Positions 10,840 to 18,649 of a stretch of 20,063 nt of DNA are shown piece after piece. The position numbers and the translations under genes are program-made. Every line of letters starts with the position of its first letter. Position 1 is the stretch's first letter. The notes below the pieces were generated by a model, which did no database searches, was not told where the DNA came from, and saw only the letters and a program-made list of their open reading frames with translations. Source of the stretch: Thoreauomyces humboldtii (Eukaryota > Chytridiomycota > Chytridiomycetes > Spizellomycetales > Powellomycetaceae); NCBI GenBank assembly GCA_027596035.1, contig JADGJA010000392.1, positions 1-20,063 on the forward strand. Reading direction: 5' to 3'.

Positions 10840-12069
10840 CTAGACGCGGATGACGTCGGGATCCACACCGAGGGCTTGGCACGTTTCGACGAACTTTTGC
10901 AGGTTCTTTGAACAAAGAGTCAATGGTCAGTGTTCGAGCCTGAAAAAGGTCACCGAGAGGCAGTCACGCAACCTACCGTCCGCCTGAGATACTTGAGGAT
11001 CTTCATTCGCTTCGAGACCCACTTTTCCAGCTGACGCTTTGTCGACATGTCCTTCTTATGCGTCGAAAGATGATCTTCGATCGCCTTTATACGTACTGTG
11101 AAAACAGCGGCTACGAAACAGGGAAAACCTTGAGTATGGATCGTACAGCGAGAGGGACAGGCTACTGAATCTCGTCCATGGTGAAGCTCCCTTACCCTGC
11201 ACCTCGGGGCTTCCCGTATCCGTGGGTGCCCGGCCGAACATCTGGACGCATCGGTCCGTGTTGTACTTGTTGATCTGCTTTTGGTTCCCGTTTTCCAGAG
11301 ACAGGATCCTGCGAACCATCTCTGCCTGGGCAGCGGAAGTGGAGCGGTCCTCTGGGGACTGAGCCGAAGCTGGAGCGTCGCCCAAGACGAGCTTGGCCTC
11401 CTCCGCCGACAGACTGAAAGCGTAGGCGGGTCCCGATGTCGCGGGGGCAGGGAACGCTGGGATGGATTCTGGCAGCTTCCGGGCGCCAAACGTAACGGGT
11501 CTCGCTGGTTCGGGGATGGAGTTCTCAGGCAGTGTCAGATCCCGAGACGTCTCTGCGCCGTTCACGTCCCTCTTCTTCAGATCTCGAATGTTCCGCGGAG
11601 AAGCATTGGCGAATGCGACCGACCGCTCATTCACCTGGGCGAGCGCGCTAACGTCACCCTTGACGGTTGCCAGCGTAGCCTTCAGATCTCCCACGACGAT
11701 GGGATGAGGCCTAGTGCGTGTTTTTGCGGCAAGGAAAGGAAGGATCTTGGAAGGTGGTGCGGGTACGGGTGGGGACTGGGAGAGACTTGTGGAGGAACGG
11801 GTGGTGGTCGTGGGAGACCGGCGCTTGTCACGACCGATCTCTGCGTATTTGTCTCCGAGGCGAGTTCGCAGATCGTCAATCTTTCGCTGGTTTCTGGCCC
11901 ACGACCTGCGGGATATCCGGGTTTGCAAGGGAACGCTTCGGTTGTTGGGATGGGATGTGGAGTGGAAGTCCGACGTTGATGCCAGCAGGACGGAGGAGCG
12001 AGACGAAGGCGCAAGAGCGTTTTGCCGCAGCACATTCCTGCATAGGAGACTCGACGACATGTTGACCAT
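10840..12069 (-). CDS. Mitochondrial small-subunit ribosomal protein uS15m
   Basis: Three exons, 12069-11196, 11095-10977 and 10905-10840, encode 352 residues. The S15 core is at the C-terminus, about residues 265-352. It reads FGRAPTDTGSPEVQ joined across the 100-bp intron to VRIKAIEDHLSTHKKDM, then KRQLEKWVSKRMKILKYLRR and, after a 71-bp intron, NLQKFVETCQALGVD. The GSPEVQ, HLxxHKKD and KRxxxLKYLRR signatures are classic for S15, which binds the central domain of small-subunit rRNA. The N-terminal 40 residues are Ser/Arg/Leu rich and lack acidic residues until Asp34, as in a mitochondrial presequence. A long non-conserved stretch then precedes the core, as in yeast Mrps28, while bacterial S15 has only about 89 residues. 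Readthrough of either intron hits early stops. The gene is divergent from the L-serine dehydratase gene. Confidence 0.92.
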
Positions 12070-12226
12070 GAGAATATTAAGAAGGCAAAGGGCTGCTGAA
12101 AGAGTCTGCAGGCATTGACCTCGGAGAGAGAGATCGCGAAAAGGCGCTTCCCAAGGGGAGAGAAACCCCCAAAAAGGTCAAACAGACCATCGGGAGGCGC
12201 AGCAGTTGACTTGTGCTGATTTGACA

Positions 12227-12271
12227 GGCTTTTTGGCTTTTGGCTTCGGCTTCGACTTCGGCTCCGACTTC
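12227..12271. repeat. Imperfect GGCTTC/GACTTC hexamer-like tract
   Basis: The plus strand reads as degenerate repeats of GGCTTT, GGCTTC and GACTTC, for example GGCTTCGGCTTCGACTTC, with a strand-biased pyrimidine-rich pattern. It lies about 160 bp upstream of the uS15m start codon. It may be slippage-derived, and no function is claimed. Confidence 0.6.
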
Positions 12272-12597
12272 ATATCACTGTACCAGATGGTAGCTCGTCA
12301 GGCAAAAGTCATACCCACGAACGCTGGAGATGATGAGTTGCTCGGTAGCCAAGCAGGTGCTGTAGTGTCTGCATTCTTTTCTAAATCAGGTGGTATTATG
12401 GAAGCGATTTGTGGTGGGAGAGGCTGCCAACAGGTGTCAATGTGACTTGCTTATTTCTGACGGAGCCGGCCGTTGAATGTGCTCCTCCGCGGGCAAAGCA
12501 TGTCTCATCTCGACGGAAAACGTGGGTCAATTGCCGGTTGAAGGCGGACGTTGGGAGAAGGGTTGGCTCTGCGGAGGAGGTGGAACGCGCTCCAGGC

Positions 12598-12617
12598 GAT
12601 GATGATGTGATGATGTG
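12598..12617. repeat. GATGAT microsatellite-like tract
   Basis: A short run of GAT/GTGATG units (GATGATGATGTGATGATGTG) lies about 190 bp upstream of the dehydratase start codon. It resembles a C-box series, but no matching D box or snoRNA fold was seen. Confidence 0.55.
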
Positions 12618-12809
12618 CGTCCAGTTTTTTCTTTTTGTAAAGGCTCAGGACCACCACCGGGGTTGTGCATTTAAACAACGACGGGACGGAAACGTGAAGC
12701 ATACAGTACTTATACGGCGCAGGCCAGTGGGTGAAAGGGACGTCCCCGTCTGTGAGGACACTTCGTAGCGGTAGTAGTGTCAGCATCGTATCCCAACTCC
12801 CAGACCGTC

Positions 12810-15124
12810 ATGGCATTCCTCACGCGCCTGCACTGGCCAGTCGCGACTTTGACGAGAACGGCCTATCGTCGAGGAAGCATATCGCGGGCGGCAGCATGTA
12901 TGGCCATCCGTTCCGTCGCTCCAGCTTCGCTTGTTCGGCGCTCGTCGACTGCCGCGGCTCTTCCCGCCCAAGGACCTTTGCCGGCCGGACTGAAGCCTTT
13001 CGGCCAGACGCTCGAAGAGTCTCTGGACGTTCCCACCGTTGTGCTGCCGACGGATGCTGGACAGGAGAAAAAAGTTCAGGATGACAAGGACGATCACCAC
13101 GCTGTTGTCAGCACGTTCGATCTTTTCAGCATAGGAGTCGGACCTTCGTCGAGGTGGGCTGGGAGCATATATATCTGAGAAGTGGGACCCGAGCTCACCG
13201 GCGTTCCTTTAGTCATACGGTCGGCCCGATGCGTGCCGCAAAGATCTTCCTTGAGGACTTGAAGAGTGCGGATGTGCTTAGCAGAGTGAGAATCATGAAG
13301 GTCCACCTCTACGGAAGCCTGGCCTTGACTGGGGAAGGACATGGGACGCCGTAAGTTCTCCAAGCGACGCGGTGCGACGCAAAATCCTGGCTAAGTGCAT
13401 CTCGCATCCAGGAATGCTATCTTGATGGGCTTGGAAGGGGAAGGTACAGAGGATAACTCGTTCTCGAAGTCGAGCATTACGGTCGATTTCTGATTGTCTG
13501 ATCCCCGAACAGCTCCCGAATCCGTCGATGCACCCTCGATCCCCAGCAGGTGTCGAACCATCGCGGAAACCTCGAACCTCAACCTGAACGGCACTCACGC
13601 CATCGATTTCCTGCCCAAGCGCGATCTCATCTTTCACCCGACGAAGTCGCTTCCTCAGCATCCCAACGGCATGCGCTTCCTCGCGATGGACTCTTCCGCC
13701 GATCTCGTCGCTTGCAACGAGTACTTTAGCATCGGTGGCGGCTTTGTGGTGAACGAAAAGACTCGGGTAGCCCATGGAGAAAACGTGTACTACATGTCCT
13801 ATAAGCCCGATCAGGTCGAAGAAGGACGAAAGCATCAGGATGTAGCTGTCACAACCACAGCTCTTCCTTTCCGCAACTCGAATCAGCTCATCGAGGTGTG
13901 CAAGCGAGAGGACATGTCCATCGCTCAGGTGGTTTGGGAGAACGAACGAAGGTGGCGGAGCGTGGCGGCTATCAGAGAGAAGACAAAGGGCATCTGGGAC
14001 GTCATGGACAAGAGCATTGAAAACGGTTGTCTCGCTCAGGCAGACGCATTGCTGCCCGGCGGTCTCAAAGTTCCAAGGCGCGCGCCGGGTCTCTATCAAA
14101 AGCTTCTGCGAGGGTTCTTCGGAGGACCGAAAGCACCGATGGCGAAGGGTGCAAAAGCGTCAGGAGCTGCTACGGCTGGAGCTGCTACGGCTGCCGCAAC
14201 CGCTGTCGTAAGGCCGCCCCGCATCCACGCTCTCTCTCAGTACCAGAAGGACGGTGTAGAGCTGCTCAAGAGGAGGCGAAGAAAGCGCATGGTCTCGCCT
14301 GCCCTTGACTTCCTTAGTGCCTACGCCATCGCTGTAAATGAAGAGAACGCAGCCGGTGGACGCGTCGTCACTGCTCCAACGAACGGTGCAGCAGGGTGAG
14401 ATCTGGCTCGTCTTTCGTCGTCGCTTATGATTTCCCCGCTCTGACCCTGCAACCCCTACTTTCCTTCCAGAGTCATTCCGGCCGTTTTGAAGTACTATCT
14501 CGAATTCTTCTCGGACGAGGCGGCAAGCGGACACGGGGCGGGTCAAGACTACGCCGCCATCGAGTCAGATGTGACGGAATTCCTGTTCACGGCCTCCGCC
14601 ATCGGCATGCTCTACAAGCGAGGTGCCAGTATCTCTGCTGCCGAGATGGGATGCCAGGGCGAGGTCGGCGTGGCATGCAGCATGGCCGCGGCCGGTTTCG
14701 CGGCCGTCATGGGAGGCACCATCGAGCAGATCGAGAATGCTGCCGAGATCGCGATGGAACATAACCTTGGATTGACCTGCGATCCCGTCGGAGGACTAGT
14801 ACAGGTATTTTGATTTACGTTTCTCTGGGGGTCGAAGAGCCATTTTGGCTTACCCAGACTTCGAACCAGATCCCGTGCATCGAGCGGAATGCGTTAGGCG
14901 CGGTAAAGGCTGTCACCGCAGCTCAACTCGCCCTCAATGGCGACGGACAGCACCACGTTAGTCTCGACAATGTGATCGAGACCATGCGTCAAACGGTAAC
15001 TTCGCAAATTTCCCCACCCGATACTTTTGTCTAACTGACAGTATTCTTTCAGGGGCACGATATGATGTCCAAGTACAAGGAGACATCGCAGGGTGGACTT
15101 GCCGTCAATGTGCCCATGTGCTGA
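12810..15124 (+). CDS. L-serine dehydratase (L-serine ammonia-lyase), single-chain [4Fe-4S] bacterial type, mitochondrial
   Basis: The enzyme deaminates L-serine to pyruvate and ammonia using an iron-sulfur cluster rather than PLP. Seven exons, 12810-13153, 13213-13350, 13412-13443, 13513-14395, 14471-14804, 14870-14995 and 15053-15124, encode 642 residues. Family motifs are [20 protein letters not shown] (100-119), [82 protein letters not shown] and [17 protein letters not shown] at the end. Cys527, Cys569, Cys580 and the terminal Cys642 have the spacing (42, 11, 62) I recall for the cluster ligands and tail cysteine of the Legionella type 2 enzyme. About 100 extra N-terminal residues begin with a basic, acid-free presequence, so a mitochondrial location is inferred. 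About 55-65 extra residues interrupt the protein near 374-440. E. coli SdaA has about 454 residues. Six ordinary introns argue against recent bacterial transfer or contamination. Confidence 0.95.
14163..14192 (+). repeat. In-frame 15-bp tandem duplication in L-serine dehydratase exon 4
   Basis: GGAGCTGCTACGGCT occurs twice in a row and encodes GAATA twice (residues 389-398). It sits in an Ala-rich insertion that bacterial homologues lack, so it is probably slippage within a tolerated surface loop. Confidence 0.9.
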
Positions 15125-15305
15125 GGCAAGAAAGGACTTTGGATAGATGTTGTTCTAGACTACACTCGGACGCGGTGTTTTTTTTGGTTGCTCCTGGATT
15201 TTCACAAGTGCACGATATCATGTTGTTGGATCCAAAATTGATTATAGACATTCCTCAGAAAAAATCCTACGCGCCTACACTACGGCACACTGACGTCACA
15301 TAGAC
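15125..15305. other. Convergent 3' region between L-serine dehydratase and MAT1
   Basis: This 181-bp spacer holds both 3' untranslated regions. It contains an eight-T run near 15178-15185, a perfect CRE/ATF palindrome TGACGTCA at 15291-15298, and no gene. Confidence 0.5.
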
Positions 15306-16701
15306 CTACACGCCCGCAAATATGCCGGCAAAGGCGGATGTGATAGCCCTCTCATACACAAACTTGGAGCTGAACCCGCCGGCTCTCGCGGTACTGGCGC
15401 GCACCGGGTTGTTCAACGCGAGATGATTTTGCCATCTAAAGGAAGGATGAGAGCGGCGTGATCAGCTGAAGGACTCAACACAACGTGCAACCCGGAGAGA
15501 ACGTACGGATCACTGTAAGCGTCCTTCACGGTCGTGAACGAGACGATCTCGTACGTGTGATCCATAGGATCGAAGGGAGCAGAGTCGAGCTCCTCGAACT
15601 CTCTGTAATACTCCTCGCCATCGTCGTCGTTGACGGTCGGTATACGAGCCTGTAGTAGCTTGTCAATGTCAGGGGCCGCACGGCGGCGGGAATGCGCTTC
15701 CGCAACAACGTCCATAGCGGATGCATCATCGTCTTCTGCCTGGATCATGATGAGGAACGCATCGGTGAGCATTACCGTCGATGGACATCAGACAGGATAA
15801 ACACCATCGCACTCACCAGCCGGGTGATGATGTCGTCCTTGGCCTGCTGCCTAACCTTCGCCTCTTCCATGACTGCCTGCTCGTACGTCTCTTTTCGGAT
15901 GACCTTTTCTCGCTTCTCACGATCCAGCCTCCCTTGCACCATGCGCTCCTCGGTCAGCTGGAAACCTCCATCTCGTCAGCCTCCGGAAACGTTCGAGATC
16001 AAGAAGGAAAAAAGCAAGTTTTTCCCACCTGCTTTTGCAGATTCGCATTGATCAAGTCTTTGTGGTCCTTTTCGTACTTTTCCATCCGGTCCTCCGTCTT
16101 CTTCACATCGACATCGTTGATGAGGTTGAACACTATCCAGACAGGAAGAGTAGTGTCAAGCACAATCGGAGGTTTCATCCACGTGAAAGACACAAGTTTC
16201 GATGCTTACAGATTTCCTCCACATCCTCCAGATAGTCATTGTATTGCCTCAGGTTGTTTTTGAAATCTTCCAGCCGTTTGTTGTATCTGCGAACAAGATG
16301 GGCTAGAGGGTCAACGGAGAGCTTCCCAACCTCCCACTGTTCCTTGCCCCCACTTACACTCTCGCAACACGTTTCCTCGTCTGCACCTCCCTCTCCACGT
16401 ACAGGTCCTCGAAGGTCTGAGCCACGAAGTTCTGCTTTCGGAGCACGGTCCTGCACATGGGACAGGGGGCAGGTCCCTGAAGGAAGATTCGATTGATGCA
16501 CGTCTCGCACCTGCGAACCCCCCGAGAAATCAACGGTCTCGTCCTCCCATTCTACGGTTCGTCGACAAGGCCACCGAAAACTCACATCTTGTGGAAGCAT
16601 GGACTAACAAGAAGCTTCAGATTCGGGTTCAGGTATCGTTGAGACTTGCACACGGGACACGTGTCGGCGTCCAGTTGCGCCATGGCGTCTGCTGCGACCA
16701 T
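15306..16701 (-). CDS. TFB3: MAT1/Tfb3, RING subunit of the TFIIH CDK-activating kinase
   Basis: MAT1/Tfb3 assembles Cdk7 and cyclin H and tethers this kinase module to core TFIIH, serving RNA polymerase II CTD phosphorylation and repair. Seven exons, 16701-16586, 16510-16358, 16286-16210, 16132-16029, 15957-15817, 15739-15507 and 15435-15306, encode 317 residues, close to human MAT1 (309) and yeast Tfb3 (321). An N-terminal C3HC4 RING uses Cys15, Cys18, Cys35, His37, Cys40, Cys43, Cys55 and Cys58. YNKRLEDFKNNLRQYNDYLE and the following charged segment form the MAT1 coiled coil. The last exon (WQNHLALNNP, then RAGGFSSKFVYERAITSAF) matches the conserved kinase-activating C-terminus. It is joined by a 71-bp intron with donor GTACGT; reading through the donor gives a false C-terminus ending at 15413. 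The first in-frame ATG is 16701, and 16683 is an alternative. The gene is divergent from the membrane-protein gene. Confidence 0.95.
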
Positions 16702-17035
16702 TGTCGTCAAAGACACAAGCTCTGCTCAGCGAGTTGGGGTGGAAGGTGGACAACGGACCCGGAAACGATCAAGAGCGCAAGCTTGGAGTGATGGGACGGC
16801 GGAGGACGAGGGTTGCAGCTGCGGGTCGACTTCCCGTCCTTGTGCAGTTGTGTGTGGGAGGTACAGTACAGTAACCCGTCAAGAAAACTCTCATGACGAC
16901 GGTCCTGTGCGTGACAAACAAACATGCGACGAGAGAGAGCCACCGCACCGCACGCGCGACGAACACGGGCCGCGCGTTGCCCCCTCACATGCTCGTATCT
17001 CTCCCTCCCAATTCACTCTCCCCAACCGATGCCCA
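16702..17035. promoter_or_regulatory. Divergent region between MAT1 and the membrane-protein gene
   Basis: These 334 bp separate the two start codons. The segment carries a small GTACAGTACAGTA direct repeat near 16860-16872 and a pyrimidine-rich stretch (about 16998-17025) just before the plus-strand start. An ATG at 17029, seven bases upstream of the chosen start at 17036, is out of frame. No established promoter element was recognised. Confidence 0.45.
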
Positions 17036-18440
17036 ATGCCAAACATTCCTCCGACCGTAGAGGTCATCGCAGCCCTCCTGCTTTTCAGCAGCGCCATCCT
17101 CTTGGGCGTCGTCAACCAGGTCCATGTCGTCCGTCAAGACCTCGTCGAAAACTGGGGACGCCGGAGTTTGCTCCCCGCAGTGTCTCAAGGCGTCCTGCTC
17201 GTCTGCTACGTCCTCAGCTTCGTCAACGGATATATGTACATCGTCCAAGGCTTTCCCGAAGACATTCAGATCTGGGACCATCAATACCATCTTTCGGACG
17301 GTTTCTTCGTCCTGGGTTCCTTCCTCCTCGTCCTGTCCGTGCAGGCCCTTCTACCCGCCGTCCAGATCCGCATGCAGTACAGGAAACGATGGAACACGCT
17401 TCTGTACGGACTGACGTGGTCATGCTTCGCCGTATCGTTTGGAGGTTACATCGTTATGACCATCGTCATCGCCTATCGCCGATCCCACAGCCTGCCTTCG
17501 CTGCCTTCTCTGGCCGATGCAAGGACCGGTCTTTTTACTGTGAGCATGAAGGGTTCCGTTCTGTTCGGCCCCAAGTCCACCTGCTGAAATTTTGCGTTCG
17601 ATCGGTGCTTCTCGTAGCTCTGGGCGCTATACGCTCCGTTGTGGCTGACAGTCATCAGCATCTTGGTGATTCGAATGGTGATAGCAGGTGTGTCAGGGGA
17701 AAAGACGAAAAGAAACGGTCATCAGCACCACTGAGACACGGGCAACCTTTCCAGTCAAGAAGACAATTACCATGGTTGGAATGTCTGGAGGACTGGCGCC
17801 GGACGTCGAGCATGGCGATGACTCGCCAGGCGCCATCCTGGACCACATCAAGACAGGGGCGATCAGGAGCGCCGCCGTAGCCATTCCGTGCACCATAGTT
17901 GTAGCGGGGTCAACAGCGTTTCCGTACTCCGTGGCTCTGGACGGACTTGCCACGCTATGTAGGTCAAGCAAGCGAAAACGAGCAGCGGTTGCCGTGGCTG
18001 ACCAAAAGTTTGGGATGTCAGACACAGCCATGTTCTCGACCTGGTTGCTCTACAACGTGCACATCATCCGTCAGGTCGTTCTATACTCGCCATCACCGGA
18101 CCGACCAGACACCACGCACAGCGGGAAAAGATTGAGAGGTCTGGCCGCTGTCGAAGCAAGCAATCGGTCAAAATGCTCTGATACAGAGTCTAGCCGAAAA
18201 GGAACGAAAAGCTCGAGGGGTGGCGGGAACTCGTCCAGCGACGTTCTCGGCTCCTTGGGAGCTCTGCCGAATTTGCCCAGCAACAGCTACAAGGATAACT
18301 TTCGGCGACCGACCCCTTACGATCCGCTCGGTGATATACTTCGAGAACCGGACAGTGCAGTTGCAGACACTCCTGGAACGTTTCGCGACACGCTTTTCGT
18401 ACTGGATCCCCAGTTTCTCGAATCTCCACACATCGCATGA
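17036..18440 (+). CDS. Unrecognised multi-pass (5-7 helix) membrane protein with long basic/serine-rich tail
   Basis: Three exons, 17036-17539, 17618-17687 and 17755-18440, encode 419 residues. I do not recognise the family. Hydrophobic segments are about 8-30, 46-68, 94-116 and 123-150 in exon 1. LWALYAPLWLTVISILVIRM in exon 2 is a fifth, and exon 3 has a sixth (AIRSAAVAIPCTIVVAGSTA) and a weaker seventh around MFSTWLLYNVHIIRQVVLY. A tail of about 120 residues rich in Ser, Arg, Lys and Pro follows. Both introns keep frame: the first exon ends at ACT before GTGAGC, and the second intron ends in a pyrimidine-rich CCTTTCCAG. The first ATG in this frame is 17036. The topology is compatible with a receptor-like or scaffold membrane protein, but no GPCR signature such as DRY or NPxxY is visible. 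It is convergent with TFIIS. Gene existence is fairly sure; function is unknown. Confidence 0.75.
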
Positions 18441-18556
18441 AACCCGATCTTTCTGTTACACATCTGCATTCATACCCACTATTTCAATGCGCATCGCCTT
18501 TCTGATCCCGACATGTTCGTTTCCGACGTGCCGTGTGGCGTCCATCACGGTTCATG

Positions 18557-18576
18557 TGCCAGTGCCTGCACTGGCA
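18557..18576. repeat. Perfect 9-bp inverted repeat, 2-nt spacer
   Basis: TGCCAGTGC is followed by CT and then GCACTGGCA. The arms are perfectly complementary and could form a hairpin in RNA from either strand. It lies in the convergent 3' region of the membrane protein and TFIIS genes. Confidence 0.9.
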
Positions 18577-18579
18577 GGG

Positions 18580-18593
18580 CTGATGTACATCAG
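18580..18593. repeat. 14-bp perfect palindrome
   Basis: CTGATGTACATCAG reads identically on both strands and starts three bases after the neighbouring 20-bp inverted repeat. It is unexplained: a protein-binding site, a 3' processing structure and chance are all possible. Confidence 0.9.
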
Positions 18594-18649
18594 AAGGGAA
18601 CGGAGTCGGTGCTCGCAGAGGAACGCAGCTCAAGAACGCGTATGAAATT

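Larger units (their letters stand above)
12070..12809. promoter_or_regulatory. 740-bp divergent region between uS15m and L-serine dehydratase
   Basis: This is the longest gene-free stretch between two start codons in the window. It must carry both promoters, each for a predicted mitochondrial protein. The plus-strand open frames at 12206-12445 and 12409-12768 lack ATG starts and recognisable motifs and were not called. Two simple-sequence tracts are present, one near 12227-12271 and one near 12598-12617. No TATA box was recognised with confidence. Confidence 0.45.
18441..18649. other. Convergent 3' region between the membrane protein and TFIIS genes
   Basis: This 209-bp spacer carries both 3' untranslated regions. 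It holds two adjacent symmetric elements, a 20-bp inverted repeat at 18557-18576 and a 14-bp palindrome at 18580-18593, listed separately. No gene was seen. Confidence 0.5.

Noticed and set aside
12206..12445. Plus-strand open frame of about 79 codons
   Set aside because: It has no ATG start (the frame opens at TTG), overlaps a simple repeat that explains its FGFGFDFG content, and shows no motif or splice partner.
12598..12620. C-box-like GATGATGATGTGATGATG as a box C/D snoRNA
   Set aside because: No D box or terminal stem is visible nearby; a simple repeat explains it.
12409..12768. Plus-strand open frame of about 119 codons
   Set aside because: It has no ATG start, no recognisable motif, includes the GAT microsatellite, and sits in the divergent promoter region.
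12810..15124. Dehydratase as bacterial contamination or a recent transfer
   Set aside because: Six host-type introns, an organelle presequence and eukaryotic neighbours on both sides argue against it.
15413..15506. MAT1 C-terminus read straight through to the stop at 15413
   Set aside because: This stretch has a good donor and acceptor, and splicing it out reveals the conserved MAT1 tail. Reading through gives unrelated sequence.
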